This document shows positions 37,101 through 44,450 of a stretch of DNA of 64,000 nucleotides, piece after piece. The stretch's first letter is position 1. Every line of letters starts with the position of its first letter. The position numbers were made by a program, and so were the translations under genes. Origin of the DNA: Chitinophagales bacterium (GTDB lineage: Bacteria > Bacteroidota > Bacteroidia > Chitinophagales > CAIOSU01); assembly GCA_040877935.1 (NCBI GenBank), contig JBBDNB010000019.1, positions 60,785 to 124,784 on the forward strand, written 5' to 3'. The notes under the pieces were generated by a model, which worked only from the letters and a program-made list of their open reading frames with translations, was not told where the DNA came from and made no database searches.

Positions 37101-39782
37101 ACCACATTCTAAATTTGCTGGTGGTGGATTTCCAGTAGCCTGTAGTCCCAGTTGCAAAGTATCTCCAGGATTACAAATAAATGTATCTCCGGGAGTAATT
37201 TCTATACCATAACCACCTTGAGGGGCTAAAGTAATTTCTCCCGAACCGTAACAAAGTGTATCCTGAACTTCTACCCGGTAAACTGTAGTATCATTAACTA
37301 TGGTATAAGGCCTGGCTGAATCAGGTTCAGATACAGCGGAAGCAGGAGTCCAGCTATAAGTGTAGCCTGGGTCTGAAGGGTCGCAAATTGTAAAAGTGAC
37401 ATTGGGCAATTCAGAGTAACTGAAAGAAGGTGAAAGGGCACAACCATTGGATACGTTGTTTTGATAATTTCGAGCCATTGCAGTGTAGCCAACTGAAGTA
37501 GTAATTAGTTCATCATCCCCACCTGGTGCAGCTCCGCCTGGGTTGGTATAGCAAAATTCAATTACTATGTTTGATTCCCCGTCCCAATCATATTCCTGGA
37601 ACTGGTATAAATTAAAGTTTAAAGTTCCTTGAAAAATATTGTAATTCTGAGGTCCCCAAACTGTTGTGTTAACGGGCAGAAAATTAGTGGTACTGAGATT
37701 GTCCTCTTCAGTACATCCCATTTTGATGGTCAGATTTTCATAAGTCCCGCCAAAACCACCGCCACTTTGAATAACAGCGGCTTCAAAAGCAAGTCTGTAT
37801 ATGGTTCCAGAGTTCATCCCCGCAGCTTTTAGATCAGATGCTCGGTAGAGTAATTGTGAGCGTCCCACATCATTAGAACCTGAAAAAGGAGAGGCGAAAT
37901 AGGATGTGGAATCAGTGCCGACAGGCCTTTGAACAGGTATTCTACCCGGTCCACAACCTGTTATAGCAGGCCCGCAAGCTAAGGGGAACAGCTCTAAGTC
38001 GAAGTTGACAGTATCCCCGGGACAAATAACTTCTTTATCTGCAAGTACATTAACTTTTGGTCCTACGCCTACTACATTTAAAGTAATGGTATCCCTAATA
38101 GTACAGCCAGTATCTGAAGTTACTGTAAGGAACATATCCGTAGTAGTATCCACCAAAGCAGTTGGTGTAGCAATGAATGGATCATCTATGGCACTGGCAG
38201 GAGCCCACTCATAAGTATAAGGTCCCCATTGAGCGTCTGTTACTGCTTCAAGGTCTTGAGCTCCATTTCTACACACATTTATGGTGTCATTGGCAGGCAA
38301 TACATCCAAAAGAAAATCAGGTACTCTTTCCACTACTATTGTATCAGTATTTTTACAATTGGAAGAAAGATTACTGGTTACAATGTATTCCTGGGTTTGC
38401 GAAGGCGATGCCAATGGTCTTCTAATGGTAGAATCTGAAAGCCCATCAGCAGGGCTCCATGTAAAACTGTTGCCACCAACTACATTTAGTTGAAGCGGAC
38501 CACCAGCAGGACAGTATTGTAAATCCGGACCGGCAAAGGTTCCTGCTAATACAAAAATATTGACCGAAGTAATTTCAACTGCTTCAATAGGACATTGACT
38601 TTGGTCACCTGCTTCAATAACCAGCACATTGTTTCCTGTGTCGAGCCCTGTAGGCACCCAAGTAAAAGTCCCGAATAAAGTGTCTCCAGTGGCACTTGTA
38701 TCTGTAACAAATGAAGAGCCTGGGATACCTTGTGCAGAATTGGTTAAAAGCACTAAATCATTGGTTCCGCCTGCTGTAGTATCTACAACATACATATGAA
38801 AGGTTAAACTGTCGCCCGGGCAGATTTCTATACTTGATGGCCCGGTAACAACGCCTCCGCTTACATTTGAGGTGTCTGGTGATACATTGTTAACCGGTTG
38901 ATCTGAACAGTAACTGCTGTTAATAGATACCTGGATATCACGCATGGTAGAACCGACCAGAACCCCATTTCTGAATTCTTCAACCAGAATGGTTATTACC
39001 ACAAACTGGTTTCCGGTTGGAGTAAAACTTATTTGGCCTGTATTGGGATCTACTGTAAACGGGGTAGATGTATTTAATGGGTTGCTCGGAGAGAATCCAC
39101 TTACATATGGAATAGGTTGTCCATTATCCAATGGGTTTATAGATGTGAATACCAATGAATCTCCATCAACATCGACTGCCCCCTGGTTATAGTTGAACAA
39201 ACGTCCTTCACAAACATAAGGTACGGGCAGGGTTGTAAATTGAGGTGAATTATTGCACCCAACAGTATTGTTTAAAGTAGTTTCTATATAAAGGTCTTGC
39301 GAAGCAGGACTCTGTAAGTTGGTGATATCCGGATTTCTACAGCAAAGATTATAAGCAATTGTCCAATCGGGGCATTGCGTATTAAGTTGTACTATACCAG
39401 AATAGGTATATTGTTCTACACCTAAAAATGAACCTGAACCACAATTACTTGAGGAAGCCAGGTTATCACATAATGGTGTAACATCCGCTCCATTTGGCAC
39501 CAATTCTCCATCTACTAATATTGAATCTAACTGAGAAAGTGTTACCGATTGGTCAGCACCACAGCCACTTGGGCTGAATATGTTAACAGAAGCAGAATTA
39601 GGAGCACTAATTCCATCGCAGAACCGATAAAAATTCATTCTAATTTCAAAACTATCATTGCCAAGGCACACATAACTGATATCCGCACCCATCGCATGAG
39701 ATGCTTTAACCTCTTGAGCAGTATTGACGAAAAAAAACAATCCTAAAAAACTCAGTGATAAGTATTTCAAAAAAGTATACAT
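34122..39782 (-). CDS. Giant type B T9SS adhesin (SprB-like) with CHU_C domain
   Basis: The 1886-residue protein has a signal peptide, then SHAMGADISYVCLGNDSFEI, an N-terminal module common to gliding-associated proteins. Cys-containing Ig-like/PKD segments follow. Two homologous inserts of about 200 residues (near 620-800 and 880-1085) share the pattern STPYYG...RVQYLFRASELAAAG, a WDVATKN-type strand and DWDGVSNIIIEVCFNNT. About nine to ten tandem 75-85-residue Ig-like units follow, each with the pattern L.LGNDT.ICEG and YSLTV.D..GC..SDS. The C-terminus (ALPNAFMPNGNNADNQYFD ... FQIFNRWGELVYNN ... GWDGTYNGKPQPVGTYIY) is a clear CHU_C type B signal. It is probably a surface adhesin exported with the SprF-like protein encoded next; ligand unknown. 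Confidence 0.9.
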   Translation of the reverse strand: MYTFLKYLSLSFLGLFFFVNTAQEVKASHAMGADISYVCLGNDSFEIRMNFYRFCDGISAPNSASVNIFSPSGCGADQSVTLSQLDSILVDGELVPNGADVTPLCDNLASSSNCGSGSFLGVEQYTYSGIVQLNTQCPDWTIAYNLCCRNPDITNLQSPASQDLYIETTLNNTVGCNNSPQFTTLPVPYVCEGRLFNYNQGAVDVDGDSLVFTSINPLDNGQPIPYVSGFSPSNPLNTSTPFTVDPNTGQISFTPTGNQFVVITILVEEFRNGVLVGSTMRDIQVSINSSYCSDQPVNNVSPDTSNVSGGVVTGPSSIEICPGDSLTFHMYVVDTTAGGTNDLVLLTNSAQGIPGSSFVTDTSATGDTLFGTFTWVPTGLDTGNNVLVIEAGDQSQCPIEAVEITSVNIFVLAGTFAGPDLQYCPAGGPLQLNVVGGNSFTWSPADGLSDSTIRRPLASPSQTQEYIVTSNLSSNCKNTDTIVVERVPDFLLDVLPANDTINVCRNGAQDLEAVTDAQWGPYTYEWAPASAIDDPFIATPTALVDTTTDMFLTVTSDTGCTIRDTITLNVVGVGPKVNVLADKEVICPGDTVNFDLELFPLACGPAITGCGPGRIPVQRPVGTDSTSYFASPFSGSNDVGRSQLLYRASDLKAAGMNSGTIYRLAFEAAVIQSGGGFGGTYENLTIKMGCTEEDNLSTTNFLPVNTTVWGPQNYNIFQGTLNFNLYQFQEYDWDGESNIVIEFCYTNPGGAAPGGDDELITTSVGYTAMARNYQNNVSNGCALSPSFSYSELPNVTFTICDPSDPGYTYSWTPASAVSEPDSARPYTIVNDTTVYRVEVQDTLCYGSGEITLAPQGGYGIEITPGDTFICNPGDTLQLGLQATGNPPPANLECGANSTQCAGRPSAIYQVGNSTTSSSSATPYYGFYEDSRVQYLFRASELAAAGITSGTITSLAWDVATKNSSQAYSGYTIRMSCTSLNQLSSSSFATGSFTTVFGPSTINSTTGWNTHTLSNTFDWDGVSNIIIEVCFNNTAWTSSDQVRYSSTSYTSSLHDWADGSIGCSLTAPSSYTQRPNIRFNVCEAPSGEAAVLWTPNYNISNDTVVDPFVFPDTTTDYIVDYTFVGGCTVQDTVTIGVSSFATNIPSDTSICAGDSVTLSLGGDGNVFTWTPNGSLTCGTCAEVTAFPDTTTTYNVLIEDSVTGCSEEFNITVAINELPDVNILMDSIVCFIDSITLNAGEGYTSYFWNDESTDSFLVAYSAGEYFVEVTDSFGCANSDTVTLKEGVAPDFNLPNDTIICDIDSFVLEGPSGDYDYYWSNASNDSTISAFVSGTYSLTVVDTIGCASSDSVNLLLNEAADLNLGNDTVICEGTTYTLDPGIPANDFDFLWSDGITTDPTFTVSSEGLYSLTITDTSGCTSEDSIYITYNNGPAVDLGPDRGYCIGQSTILNPGTPLVYDYTWGPVSSNAPQLSVNTTDLYSVTVVNEFSCPGTDSVFIEFADPEVEISGVTAICDGEPATLEASPGFATYFWLPGEENTQSITVTDPGQYSVSVVDSNGCEAQASVTVSLFNVTPIELGPDQMYCYNESVTIGVDDSIYVSYEWAPNGDTTALIDVSISDQYTVTATDANGCTTSDSISVEQYPETPLELEDINTCSEFTTNFDAGSAYIEYTWSTGDSTQSITITEHGNYSLTAVDSFNCSYIDEFSVVEVPFEVEASADPNIIELGESSVLTVTGNGSGDYGYVWTADPEDESLTDPNAAEPSVSPEEQQNIYTVVVTDSSSGCVAEDTTLLLVNSEYALPNAFMPNGNNADNQYFDVIGASTVKTFQIFNRWGELVYNNDSPSTGWDGTYNGKPQPVGTYIYYVVVLNASGEELPPITGNVSLIR

Positions 39783-39822
39783 AGCATGTTAAATTTTCTT
39801 ATTTATAGCAAGGTTCTGAAGT

Positions 39823-39851
39823 CAAAAGTACAAAAATATTCTCATTGCAAA
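39823..39851 (-). promoter_or_regulatory. Predicted promoter of the type B adhesin cassette
   Basis: On the minus strand TTTG (39851-39848), 17 nt, then TACTTTTG (39830-39823). The start codon is about 40 nt downstream of the -7 box. The structured element begins 8 bp upstream of the -33 motif. Confidence 0.65.
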
Positions 39852-39858
39852 GCCTATT

Positions 39859-40221
39859 AACCTGAGTTCAGAAATTATTTATTGCTCAGAATGCCAGAAA
39901 ATAGTGAGATTCGACTGGAAATATTGATGGAATAGCGGGCTATTTTGAGATATTTCCAGGAAGAAGATTGCTGTTTTCTGGCATTTGAAATCCATAAAAC
40001 GCAATTTGCTGCGTTGCATTCCCGTCCGCATGGAGCATCCGGGCGGATGCTTGGTTTATCCCGATAGACCTTCTCAAATGCGCCTTGCCTATTGCGTTTT
40101 CTTGCCCGAACCTGAAGGGGCGGGAGTGAATTTCCCCGACTAAAGTCCTGCCCGCCTGTCCCAGTTCGGGCAGGACTTTAGTCGGGCAGGTGAGCTCTTA
40201 AATAATTATCGAACTCAGGTT
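39859..40221. repeat. 363-bp highly structured element with inverted ends
   Basis: The left end AACCTGAGTTCAGAAATTAT, then TTATTGCTC (39859-39887), is inversely repeated at the right end (40192-40221; on the minus strand AACCTGAGTTCGATAATTAT, then TTAAGAGCTC). Inside, perfect arms pair as follows: AATGCCAGAAAA 39890-39901 with 39974-39985; CTGGAAATAT 39915-39924 with 39950-39959; AATAGC 39931-39936 with 39939-39944; AAAACGCAA 39996-40004 with 40092-40100; GCATCC 40035-40040 with 40045-40050; and a 20-bp perfect stem 40135-40154 with 40167-40186 around a 12-nt loop. No ORF of note. It fits a non-autonomous mobile element or a structured RNA. Confidence 0.8.
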
Positions 40222-40271
40222 TTAAGCATTTTATTGAGAAAGATGATTTTCCTTCTTGCCGCTAAATTCTC

Positions 40272-40279
40272 TATTTTTG
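40272..40279 (+). promoter_or_regulatory. Predicted -7 box of the EGF lipoprotein gene
   Basis: TATTTTTG fits TAnnTTTG and ends 23 nt before the ATG at 40303. No clear -33 motif. It supports this start over an in-frame ATG at 40234, which lies upstream of the box. Confidence 0.45.
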
Positions 40280-40302
40280 TAAAATATAATTCTGAGAAAA
40301 TA

Positions 40303-40905
40303 ATGAATTCCAAATACATTACCTATTTTTCTGTCCTATTTTTACTTTTTTTTTCTGCCTGTAAGGAAGAACCTTGTGAAGATGTGATTTGTGCCAATGG
40401 AATTCCACTACAAGATGGTTATGAATGTATTTGTCTTTGTGATCGGGGTTGGTTTGGGGATAACTGCGACAGGGAAGATCCTTGTCAGACTCAAACCATA
40501 AACTGTTACAATGGAGGGACTTGTGTAAATGGAAATTGTCTTTGTGATGTTGGTTTTGAAGGAGATACTTGTGAAATTTTAGTGCGCGATTATTTTATAG
40601 GTAATTATTCTGCCGCTTTGGAATGCCCCCCCGATGTTCAAAACATCAATTTTTCTATTCAGGCGCCCGATTCGCTTGTAAATGATGCTACTGAACTTGT
40701 GATTTTCAATTTGACCAATCAGGCATACTTGTTCGATGGCAGGGTCAATGAACAGGGAATTGTTCTTATTCCTCAGCAAAGTATTCAATCCGGCACTGTT
40801 ATTATTGATGGTACTATAAGAAAAACAATAGAAGGCTTTACAATTGAATTTCAAAAAACGGATAGTGTAGGATCTCAATTTTGCACTATTAATATAGTAA
40901 AGTAA
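40303..40905 (+). CDS. Lipoprotein with EGF-like repeats
   Basis: The 200-residue product starts MNSKYITYFSVLFLLFFSAC, a signal sequence with lipobox FSAC. Two EGF-like modules follow (about residues 25-55 and 58-92), visible as CLCDRGWFGDNCD and NCYNGGTCVNGNCLCDVGF with GDTCE. The last 105 residues are a beta-rich domain without cysteine repeats except ALECPPD and QFCTI. EGF-like lipoproteins of this type occur in Bacteroidota as surface or periplasmic proteins with no assigned role. A longer start at 40234 would hide the signal peptide and is rejected. Confidence 0.8.
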   Translation: MNSKYITYFSVLFLLFFSACKEEPCEDVICANGIPLQDGYECICLCDRGWFGDNCDREDPCQTQTINCYNGGTCVNGNCLCDVGFEGDTCEILVRDYFIGNYSAALECPPDVQNINFSIQAPDSLVNDATELVIFNLTNQAYLFDGRVNEQGIVLIPQQSIQSGTVIIDGTIRKTIEGFTIEFQKTDSVGSQFCTINIVK

Positions 40906-41053
40906 AGTAAAGTCAAGAGTGTTTTTATCCCCCATTTTTTAGCTTATCAATAGGAGTGAATTGATTTTAATAAATAATTTCAAGACTGCTAAGAAATTAT
41001 TAAATCATCTCTACTTATTGTATATTCGCACTCTAACCAAAAACAAATAAAAC

Positions 41054-41854
41054 ATGAAAAATCTAAAATTATTTTTGCTATTGCTAATTCCTGCACTATT
41101 TGTTTTCACCGGCTGTGGTGAAGATGATGAAGACAAGGATTTGTCGCCTACAATTAATTTTCTCGGTGGATCTCAGTTTGTCAGTGATGATGTTACTGTT
41201 GAACCTGGGGATACCATTATTGTTGGAATTAATTCAAGTGAAAATTCCATTTCAGGTTCTAAGCTGAACAATTTTAAAGTTGAAAGACAATTGACAGGAC
41301 AAAACAGCCCGGCAGTAGTAGTTGACTCATCTATCAATGAATCAACTTTCAACTTCACCGGAGGGTTTATTGCTTCTACTTCTGAAAATGTAGAGACTTT
41401 TACATTTACAGTTACTGACAAAAATGGAGAATTTGCTTCTGTTTCTTTTGTTGTAACTACTGAGGGTGCTACAACAGCTCTTGGTTCAGCTCAAAGTTTT
41501 ACATGGGAGAGATGTGGCTCAACTCCTGGCACCGGTTTGTCCACGTTTGGACTTAAATGGGAGTCTAATACTGGTACTAGCGCAATTATTACAGAAGACG
41601 CTGATAAACTTGTTATCCTTACAGCAGCAGAATGGACTTCCATAACTACTCAAGAAGGTTTAGCAGATGCGGTTGATAATGGTACTGGAGTAACACAGTA
41701 TAGTGATGTTTCTTCACAAGCTTCAGCGTCTTATGATGATGTTCTTGCAACTAAAAATGGGTCAAACTACTATTTAATTCATGTAACAAATGGTGTAGTA
41801 ACTACACCGGCTTGTGGGACGAAAATTGTAATTACAGGTGAATACAAAGAATAA
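41054..41854 (+). CDS. Hypothetical surface lipoprotein
   Basis: The 266 residues begin MKNLKLFLLLLIPALFVFTG with Cys next, a clear lipobox (FTGC), followed by an acidic GEDDEDKD stretch that resembles lipoprotein surface-export signals of Bacteroidota. A beta-rich Ig-like domain (about 30-140, with SFVVTTEG at its end) is followed by a second domain with two cysteines (WERCGSTPG and TPACGTK) that could form a disulfide. No family recognised. A weak -7 box, TATATTCG, lies near 41020. A strong terminator follows, so it is a single-gene unit. Confidence 0.8.
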   Translation: MKNLKLFLLLLIPALFVFTGCGEDDEDKDLSPTINFLGGSQFVSDDVTVEPGDTIIVGINSSENSISGSKLNNFKVERQLTGQNSPAVVVDSSINESTFNFTGGFIASTSENVETFTFTVTDKNGEFASVSFVVTTEGATTALGSAQSFTWERCGSTPGTGLSTFGLKWESNTGTSAIITEDADKLVILTAAEWTSITTQEGLADAVDNGTGVTQYSDVSSQASASYDDVLATKNGSNYYLIHVTNGVVTTPACGTKIVITGEYKE

Positions 41855-41878
41855 TCAGTATTAAAAATATCAATACAA

Positions 41879-41909
41879 ACCGCCCCAAACCCTGGGGCGG
41901 TTTTTTTTT
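41879..41909 (+). terminator. Rho-independent terminator
   Basis: ACCGCCCC (41879-41886) pairs perfectly with GGGGCGGT (41894-41901) and a run of nine T follows. It ends the lipoprotein gene at 41854. Confidence 0.92.
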
Positions 41910-41949
41910 GGCACTTTTTTTGAAATTAAGGCATTGCAAATAATATCTT

Positions 41950-42561
41950 ATGAAATTTCAAAAGCCATTCCTCTTTTTTATCAGCCTCTTTTTTTCACTT
42001 ATTGCTTCTGCACAATTGGACACCTTTAATTTTGCTGAACAGAAAATCATTGATGGTGATACGCTATTACTGCAAAGCATCCCCGAAGTAGAGATCGTAA
42101 ACAAAGGCCGTTTTATGAGCAGCGATGAGCGTAGGCACTTTTACAAACTCAGAAGAAATCTGCTCAAAGTCTATCCCTATGCCATGTATGCCGTTGACCT
42201 CTACAATGATATACAGAATGAAACAGATGAGCTCCGCTGGCTTAAAAAGCGCAGATATATAAAAGACCGCGAAAAAGATGTGCGCGATAAATTTGAGGAG
42301 GATGTGCGCAATTTCACTAAATCGCAGGGACATTTGTTTGTACAACTGATCAATCGGGAAACCGGGGGCAATTGCTACGATGTTATCAGTGAAGTGAAAA
42401 GTGGCTTTGTGGCTTTTAACTGGCAGCGCATTGGCTTATTGTTTGGCTACAATCTCAGAGAAACCTATGATCCCAAAGCTGAAGAAAATGAAGATATTGA
42501 ATTGATTATTAGAATGATTGAAAACCAACAGCCGGGTTATCTTACCAAGGTTTTGCATTAA
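41950..42561 (+). CDS. DUF4294 family protein
   Basis: The 203-residue product has a signal peptide (ends near IASAQ). The conserved core reads IVNKGRFMSSDERRHFYKLRRN, then LLKVYPYAMYAVDLYNDI, then a long charged helix with LKKRRYIKDREKD, then LINRETGGNCYDVI. I recognise this as DUF4294, a Bacteroidota family of unknown function, probably periplasmic. The near-universal YPYA motif is intact. The gene stands alone between a terminator and the MazG-like gene 119 bp downstream. Confidence 0.85.
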   Translation: MKFQKPFLFFISLFFSLIASAQLDTFNFAEQKIIDGDTLLLQSIPEVEIVNKGRFMSSDERRHFYKLRRNLLKVYPYAMYAVDLYNDIQNETDELRWLKKRRYIKDREKDVRDKFEEDVRNFTKSQGHLFVQLINRETGGNCYDVISEVKSGFVAFNWQRIGLLFGYNLRETYDPKAEENEDIELIIRMIENQQPGYLTKVLH

Positions 42562-42680
42562 CCTGCAATTATCCCTTCATTCCGTTTGCAAACAGGCAAC
42601 TGCTATCACTATGATATGATTATTGCCCCAGGTTTTTATATTTGCTGCATTGATGTTTCGAATAGCCTAAACCTGATAGA

Positions 42681-43085
42681 ATGAAAAAACAAATAGAACA
42701 AGTAGGTGCTTTTCACAAAGCTTTTGGAGTCCCAAAAATGGATGTGCCTGAAATTCCCGATGCGCAAAGAGTTAAGTTGCGCATTAGTTTAATAGAAGAG
42801 GAATTAAGCGAATTAAAAGAAGGTCTTGAAAAGGAAAGTTTGATTGATGTGGCTGATGCACTTTGTGATATTCAATATGTGCTTCTGGGAACTGTGCTTG
42901 AATTTGGTTTGCACGATAAGTTTGAAGCTTTATTTAATGAAGTACACAGTAGCAATATGAGCAAGTTGGATGAAAATGGAAAAGCAATATACAGGGAAGA
43001 TGGTAAAGTGATGAAATCAGAGCGGTATTTCCGCCCCGATCTCCAAAAAATTCTCGACAATTTTGCTGACCAAGATAAGGTATAA
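42681..43085 (+). CDS. MazG-like / phosphoribosyl-ATP pyrophosphohydrolase family protein
   Basis: The 134-residue all-alpha NTP pyrophosphatase has the metal-binding glutamates and aspartate in LIEEELSELKEGL and VADALCDIQYVLLGT. A typical C-terminal segment NMSKLDENGKAIYREDGKVM follows, as in phage and bacterial HAD/PRA-PH-like members. It probably hydrolyses a (d)NTP to the monophosphate and pyrophosphate; the substrate cannot be read from sequence. It is not in a histidine operon, so HisE function is unlikely. Confidence 0.88.
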   Translation: MKKQIEQVGAFHKAFGVPKMDVPEIPDAQRVKLRISLIEEELSELKEGLEKESLIDVADALCDIQYVLLGTVLEFGLHDKFEALFNEVHSSNMSKLDENGKAIYREDGKVMKSERYFRPDLQKILDNFADQDKV

Positions 43086-43103
43086 CAACTTATCAAGTGC
43101 ATG

Positions 43104-43125
43104 AATGTAATTTACGAATTCAGGT
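43104..43125 (-). repeat. Degenerate solo end of the AACCTGAGTTCG family
   Basis: Read on the minus strand it is AACCTGAATTCGTAAATTAC, three to four changes from the ends of the 39859-40221 element. No partner end is visible within the same gap, but the inverted-repeat unit at 43135-43255 begins 10 bp away. Confidence 0.5.
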
Positions 43126-43134
43126 TTCTACTAA

Positions 43135-43255
43135 AATAGTCCGGTAAATTTTGCTTTGAAAGGATGCGCCCAAGACGACAAGTATCTCGGCAAGCCAAAA
43201 CACACCCTTGTTGATATTTCAGGAAATTATAGTGGATTTTTATTACCGGACTATT
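43135..43255. repeat. 121-bp inverted-repeat unit, AATAGTCCGGTAA ends
   Basis: AATAGTCCGGTAA (43135-43147) is perfectly repeated inverted at 43243-43255. The flanks outside are also similar when read inward (CTACTA and TTAGTAC). The interior carries no ORF. It fills the gap between the MazG-like gene and the convergent 56-residue ORF, whose stop codon is only 4 bp from its right end. Confidence 0.75.
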
Positions 43256-43258
43256 GTA

Positions 43259-43429
43259 CTAAAAAGCTCCATTTAAATCTTTAGAGTGTATGCTTTTTTG
43301 CAATTCAATAAGTTTTTTGAGGTAGGTATTTATATCACCCGATTTCAATAAGTTGTAAGCCTGGTTTTTAAGAATGAGGTATTGTTGTCTTAATTCCTGC
43401 ATTTGGTCTTGTGCTACTTGCTCTTTCAT
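43259..43429 (-). CDS. Small protein of 56 residues
   Basis: The frame encodes MKEQVAQDQMQELRQQYLIL and continues to IHSKDLNGAF. The product is strongly helical, with many Gln, Lys and Leu, and has the middle motif YNLLKSGDINTYLKKLIELQ. No signal peptide or cysteine. Charge pattern, codon use and absence of rare codons look like a real cytosolic small protein. It resembles short Bacteroidota proteins of unknown function, but I cannot name the family. It is on the same strand as mscS, whose stop is at 43479, so it is the next gene downstream. Confidence 0.6.
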   Translation of the reverse strand: MKEQVAQDQMQELRQQYLILKNQAYNLLKSGDINTYLKKLIELQKSIHSKDLNGAF

Positions 43430-43478
43430 GGCTTTTAGTTTTAGTTATTTGGTATAATAACAAATGCTGTGCCAAATC

Positions 43479-44375
43479 TCAATTTTTATTTAGGACAATG
43501 CTTTTTTCAGTTTCGGTTTTAATATGCACATCCCTTTGAGGAAAAGGAATTTCAATATCGTGTTCCTTAAATTTTTTGAAAATTTCATAATAAAGTTGGC
43601 TTTTCAGCCTGGAAGGGCGCTGTGTATATTTTGATGTCCAAACAAAAAGCTCAAAATCCAGTGAGCTATCTCCAAATCCTTCAAATATTACATCCGGTTC
43701 GGGTTCTTTTAAAACACCTTCATTATTTTTGATTACATCCATCATCACCTTGCGCACTTTTTCGGGATCTTCTTTATAGGAGACACCCACCGGAAATCTA
43801 AAACGCACCATACTGTCGTTGTGGCTCCAGTTGATCACGGTTTTTGAAATAAATTGTGAATTGGGGATTATCAAAGTGATATTGTCATTGGTGACAATTG
43901 TAGTTGCCCTTGCAGAAATATTAATAACATCACCTTTCATATCATCAACCTCTACTCTGTCACCTATTTTTATAGGGCGTTCCAGGAGGATAATAATACC
44001 TGAAATAAAATTATCCGTAATGTTTTGCAAACCAAAACCAATACCCACTCCCAAAGCTCCGAAAAGCACGCCCAGTGTACCGAGCTTTATACCTACGGAA
44101 TCTAAAATCACAAACAGTCCGAGTAGGAGGATTATCCAACGAACCATAATGCCGATGGTGTTTCTAAGTCCACTGTCGGGAACTCGGTTCTTGAGTATTT
44201 TTTTGATCAAAAGACTTTTTACCCAGCCGGAAAGGATCACTACAAAACTAATTCCTGCTATTACGATCAGCATATTGGAAATTGTAAAGGAGTGATCGCC
44301 AACAGTAAAAAGGGGTTCGCTTAAAAAACTCAGTAATTCTTTAACTGTATCGAATGCTTCTTCGAGGTTTTTCAT
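43479..44375 (-). CDS. mscS: Mechanosensitive ion channel, MscS family
   Basis: This 298-residue inner-membrane channel opens on membrane tension to release solutes in hypo-osmotic shock. Three hydrophobic helices precede the pore helix: SNMLIVIAGISFVVILSG, WIILLLGLFVILDSVGIK, and the Gly/Ala-rich LGVLFGALGVGIGFGLQN. Then NFISGIIILLERPIKIGDRVEV opens the beta domain, and the alpha/beta C-terminal vestibule ends with ESKDIEIPFPQ-like text (HDIEIPFPQRDVHIK), a strong family signature. Length and topology match small-type MscS. It is divergent from the DUF3078 gene. Confidence 0.93.
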   Translation of the reverse strand: MKNLEEAFDTVKELLSFLSEPLFTVGDHSFTISNMLIVIAGISFVVILSGWVKSLLIKKILKNRVPDSGLRNTIGIMVRWIILLLGLFVILDSVGIKLGTLGVLFGALGVGIGFGLQNITDNFISGIIILLERPIKIGDRVEVDDMKGDVINISARATTIVTNDNITLIIPNSQFISKTVINWSHNDSMVRFRFPVGVSYKEDPEKVRKVMMDVIKNNEGVLKEPEPDVIFEGFGDSSLDFELFVWTSKYTQRPSRLKSQLYYEIFKKFKEHDIEIPFPQRDVHIKTETEKSIVLNKN

Positions 44376-44450
44376 CTTAAATTTTTCTGTAAAAAATAGT
44401 TTTAGTCGCTTTTTTCAACATTTTTGCAAATTAAATTAAAAGCAAAAATT

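Larger units (their letters stand above)
39783..40302. other. Divergent intergenic region, 520 bp
   Basis: It holds the adhesin promoter (minus strand), the 363-bp structured element and the promoter of the EGF lipoprotein (plus strand). No protein gene is supported in it. Confidence 0.7.

Noticed and set aside
39859..40221. CRISPR array or tRNA-like gene
   Set aside because: No regular direct repeats with spacers and no cloverleaf with tRNA consensus; only inverted repeats are present.
42681..43085. HisE phosphoribosyl-ATP pyrophosphatase
   Set aside because: The fold fits, but no his gene is adjacent and the C-terminal segment resembles the wider MazG/HAD-type family; kept as family-level call.
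43819..44295. 158-codon plus-strand frame, Ile/Thr/Ser rich
   Set aside because: Antisense to mscS and generated by its hydrophobic codons; no independent support.
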